A stretch of DNA of 6,117 nt from positions 1 to 6,117 of the forward strand of contig URVB01000092.1 in assembly GCA_900551075.1 (NCBI GenBank). The letters are read 5' to 3'. The notes below the pieces were generated by a model, which saw nothing but the letters and a program-made list of their open reading frames with translations, was not told the origin of the DNA and made no database searches. Positions within the stretch are counted from its first letter, which is position 1. Each line of letters begins with the position of its first letter. The DNA is from an uncultured Blautia sp. Its GTDB lineage: Bacteria; Bacillota; Clostridia; Lachnospirales; Lachnospiraceae. Positions 5,050 to 6,117 of the stretch are shown piece after piece. The position numbers and the translations under genes were made by a program.

Positions 5050-5533
5050 TTCGTCTGTGCGGCGCATCATCAGGGCTAAGTCTTGCAGCCGCTTTTGGTT
5101 GGCTTCCTGTTCCAGTGTGACAGTCAGCTTCATAAACCGCTGTTCCGTCAGGATACCCTTTGCCTTATCGGTGTAAAGACTCGTAAACATGCTGTCGATT
5201 TCCTGATTCCTCGCTTCCAGCCGTCCGCATTCTTTCTGCGTCTCGGAGGCGGCCGCCATATACCGGCGCTCCATGCGGCTGGAAAGCCGCTTGTAGAACG
5301 CATCCGCTTTATACCGTACCTGCTTTTTTGCAGGTGGCACAGTAGATAATGCCGTGAAAGTGATTGTAAAAAGGGCAGGAGTTCCCCTCCATGATGGTTG
5401 GCCTGCGGTCAATGATCTCCTGCACCTGCGCCCATTCCTCCGGCGGAACAATTGCTTCATGGCAGCCCTCTATGACCTCCCAGCCCTCACGGGGGACTTC
5501 CTGCTGATTGGAGTGCGCAGCACTCTTGAGCAA
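5038..5533 (-). pseudogene. Large serine recombinase (TnpX/TndX-like), C-terminal remnant with internal deletion
   Basis: Reading the minus strand from about 5517, VPREGWEVIEGCHEAIVPPE, then QVQEIIDRRPTIMEG and FHGIIYCATCKK match the recombinase and zinc-ribbon region of the large serine recombinases carried by Clostridia ICEs and mobilisable transposons. Only the first cysteine pair of the zinc ribbon is present. At 5311-5332 the frame changes and QVRY is joined to KADAFYKRLSSRMERRYMA, skipping the second zinc-ribbon half (an estimated 50-60 residues). The coiled-coil tail follows (LEARNQEIDSMFTSLYTDKA, LTEQRFMKLTVTLEQE) and ends abruptly near RRTDEQE at the LanG junction. The catalytic N-terminal serine domain is absent. 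These enzymes integrate and excise elements; this copy is dead. The exact right boundary (5517-5566) is unclear. Confidence 0.75.
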
Positions 5534-5566
5534 GCAGCAAAGCGGATTGCGAATGTCCGCTGTTCT

Positions 5567-6117
5567 TTAGCCTGTTCTCCTGGTGGAGAGTAATGCTGTC
5601 AAAGTGTTTGCGAGCTCCGGTGATTTCTGAAGCTGTTTCACCAACGCTGGCAGATCTAAGGTCTGTGTCTGAGGCTTTTCCGGCTCCTGTGGAGGTTTTA
5701 CATTCCTCAGATCAGGATTAGCGTAAAAGGCACCTTCAAACTTTTGGGCGATGATTTTACGGCTCTCGTCAAGGATGTGAGCGTACACTTTTGTAATCAT
5801 ATCAATTTCAGCGTGTCCAGTATCTTCCTGGGTGGTTTTCAAGTCTCCGTGATTGAGTTTGAGCTTATAGGTGGTGCTTTAATGCCTGAGAGAGTGGAAA
5901 ACCACATTAGGCAGCGCAATCACTAAATCAAAGTCCTGGTATTTATCACCGAGGGGGCTCTTTAGCTCATCCTGTGACCTTTTCCATTTACGGAGAATAT
6001 AGAGATACTTTCTGATTGCTGGGAGGGAGGAAAGTGCCGTTGTTCTGCTGGTTCTCCACCTTCGCCTTTCGTTTCAGAGCCTCTTTGTGGGTATGCCATG
6101 TTTCCCACTTCTGTTTG
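5567..6117 (-). pseudogene. Tyrosine recombinase (ICE/phage integrase family), degraded, partial at the window edge
   Basis: From the right edge the minus strand reads KQKWETWHTHKEALKRKAKV then NNGTFLPPS, part of the N-terminal arm-binding region. Near 6013-6030 it jumps, with a +1 frame change, into the catalytic domain (IRKYLYILRKWKRSQ, LGDKYQDFDLVIALPN). ALPN is then joined directly to VVFHSLRH, where intact relatives have an estimated 25-35 intervening residues. Right after the catalytic HSLRH box a TAA (5881-5879) replaces the expected serine codon. The frame continues with STTYKLKLNHGDLKTT, then TGHAEID and the active-site tyrosine region MITKVYAHILDE, a Pro-rich segment and a tail ending in TAA (5569-5567). 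All catalytic boxes seen are recognisable, but the gene cannot encode an active integrase. It lies just upstream of the serine-recombinase remnant on the same strand. Confidence 0.8.

Noticed and set aside
5083..5349. Plus-strand open frames at 5083-5349 and 5354-5593
   Set aside because: They are antisense to the serine-recombinase remnant, which has clear family sequence on the minus strand.
1..6117. CRISPR array, tRNA, rRNA, riboswitch or attachment site
   Set aside because: No regularly spaced repeats, tRNA-like folds, rRNA segments or paired att-like repeats beyond the IS66 ends were seen on reading both strands.

Overview
The window looks like accessory DNA from a low-to-mid GC Firmicute, most likely a gut Clostridium-type bacterium (Lachnospiraceae or a relative). 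The reasons are strong AGGAGG-type ribosome binding sites, a WYL-domain regulator tail, VirD4 and Maff2 transfer genes typical of Clostridia integrative conjugative elements (ICEs), a lantibiotic-immunity ABC operon, and both serine and tyrosine recombinases of ICE type. The species assignment is inference; no rRNA or core gene is present.

Layout, left to right. Positions 1-221 hold the C-terminal end of a WYL-domain regulator (+). Positions 227-376 are unassigned. From about 377 to 670 (-) lie a broken Maff2 gene and the last codons of a virD4/traG coupling-protein gene. Positions 671-3298 are a complete, apparently intact IS66-family insertion sequence (tnpA, tnpB, tnpC; 14-bp perfect terminal repeats). 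It is flanked by an 8-bp target duplication and sits inside virD4. The upstream part of the same virD4 fragment resumes at 3299 and stops near 3418. After a hairpin terminator and a candidate promoter comes a lantibiotic-immunity module (+): an ATPase (LanF type) fused in frame to a LanE-type permease, the rest of that permease after an internal deletion, and a LanG-type permease cut off near 5049. At that point the sequence switches to opposite-strand remnants: a large serine recombinase with an internal deletion (about 5038-5533) and a tyrosine recombinase (5567 to the right edge) with two apparent internal deletions and a stop codon in its catalytic region.

Biologically this is the debris of one or more conjugative elements that carried bacteriocin self-protection genes. 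Transfer (VirD4, Maff2) and integration/excision (both recombinases) are disabled, and the immunity pump is probably non-functional because both permeases are damaged, although the ATPase domain keeps all its motifs. The only module that looks fully active is the IS66 element. I do not see a new, undescribed system. The most informative points are the exact IS66 insertion, the unusual start of its transposase gene, the stop-loss fusion of the immunity ATPase and permease, and the repeated pattern of internal deletions with short frame changes in nearly every non-IS gene.
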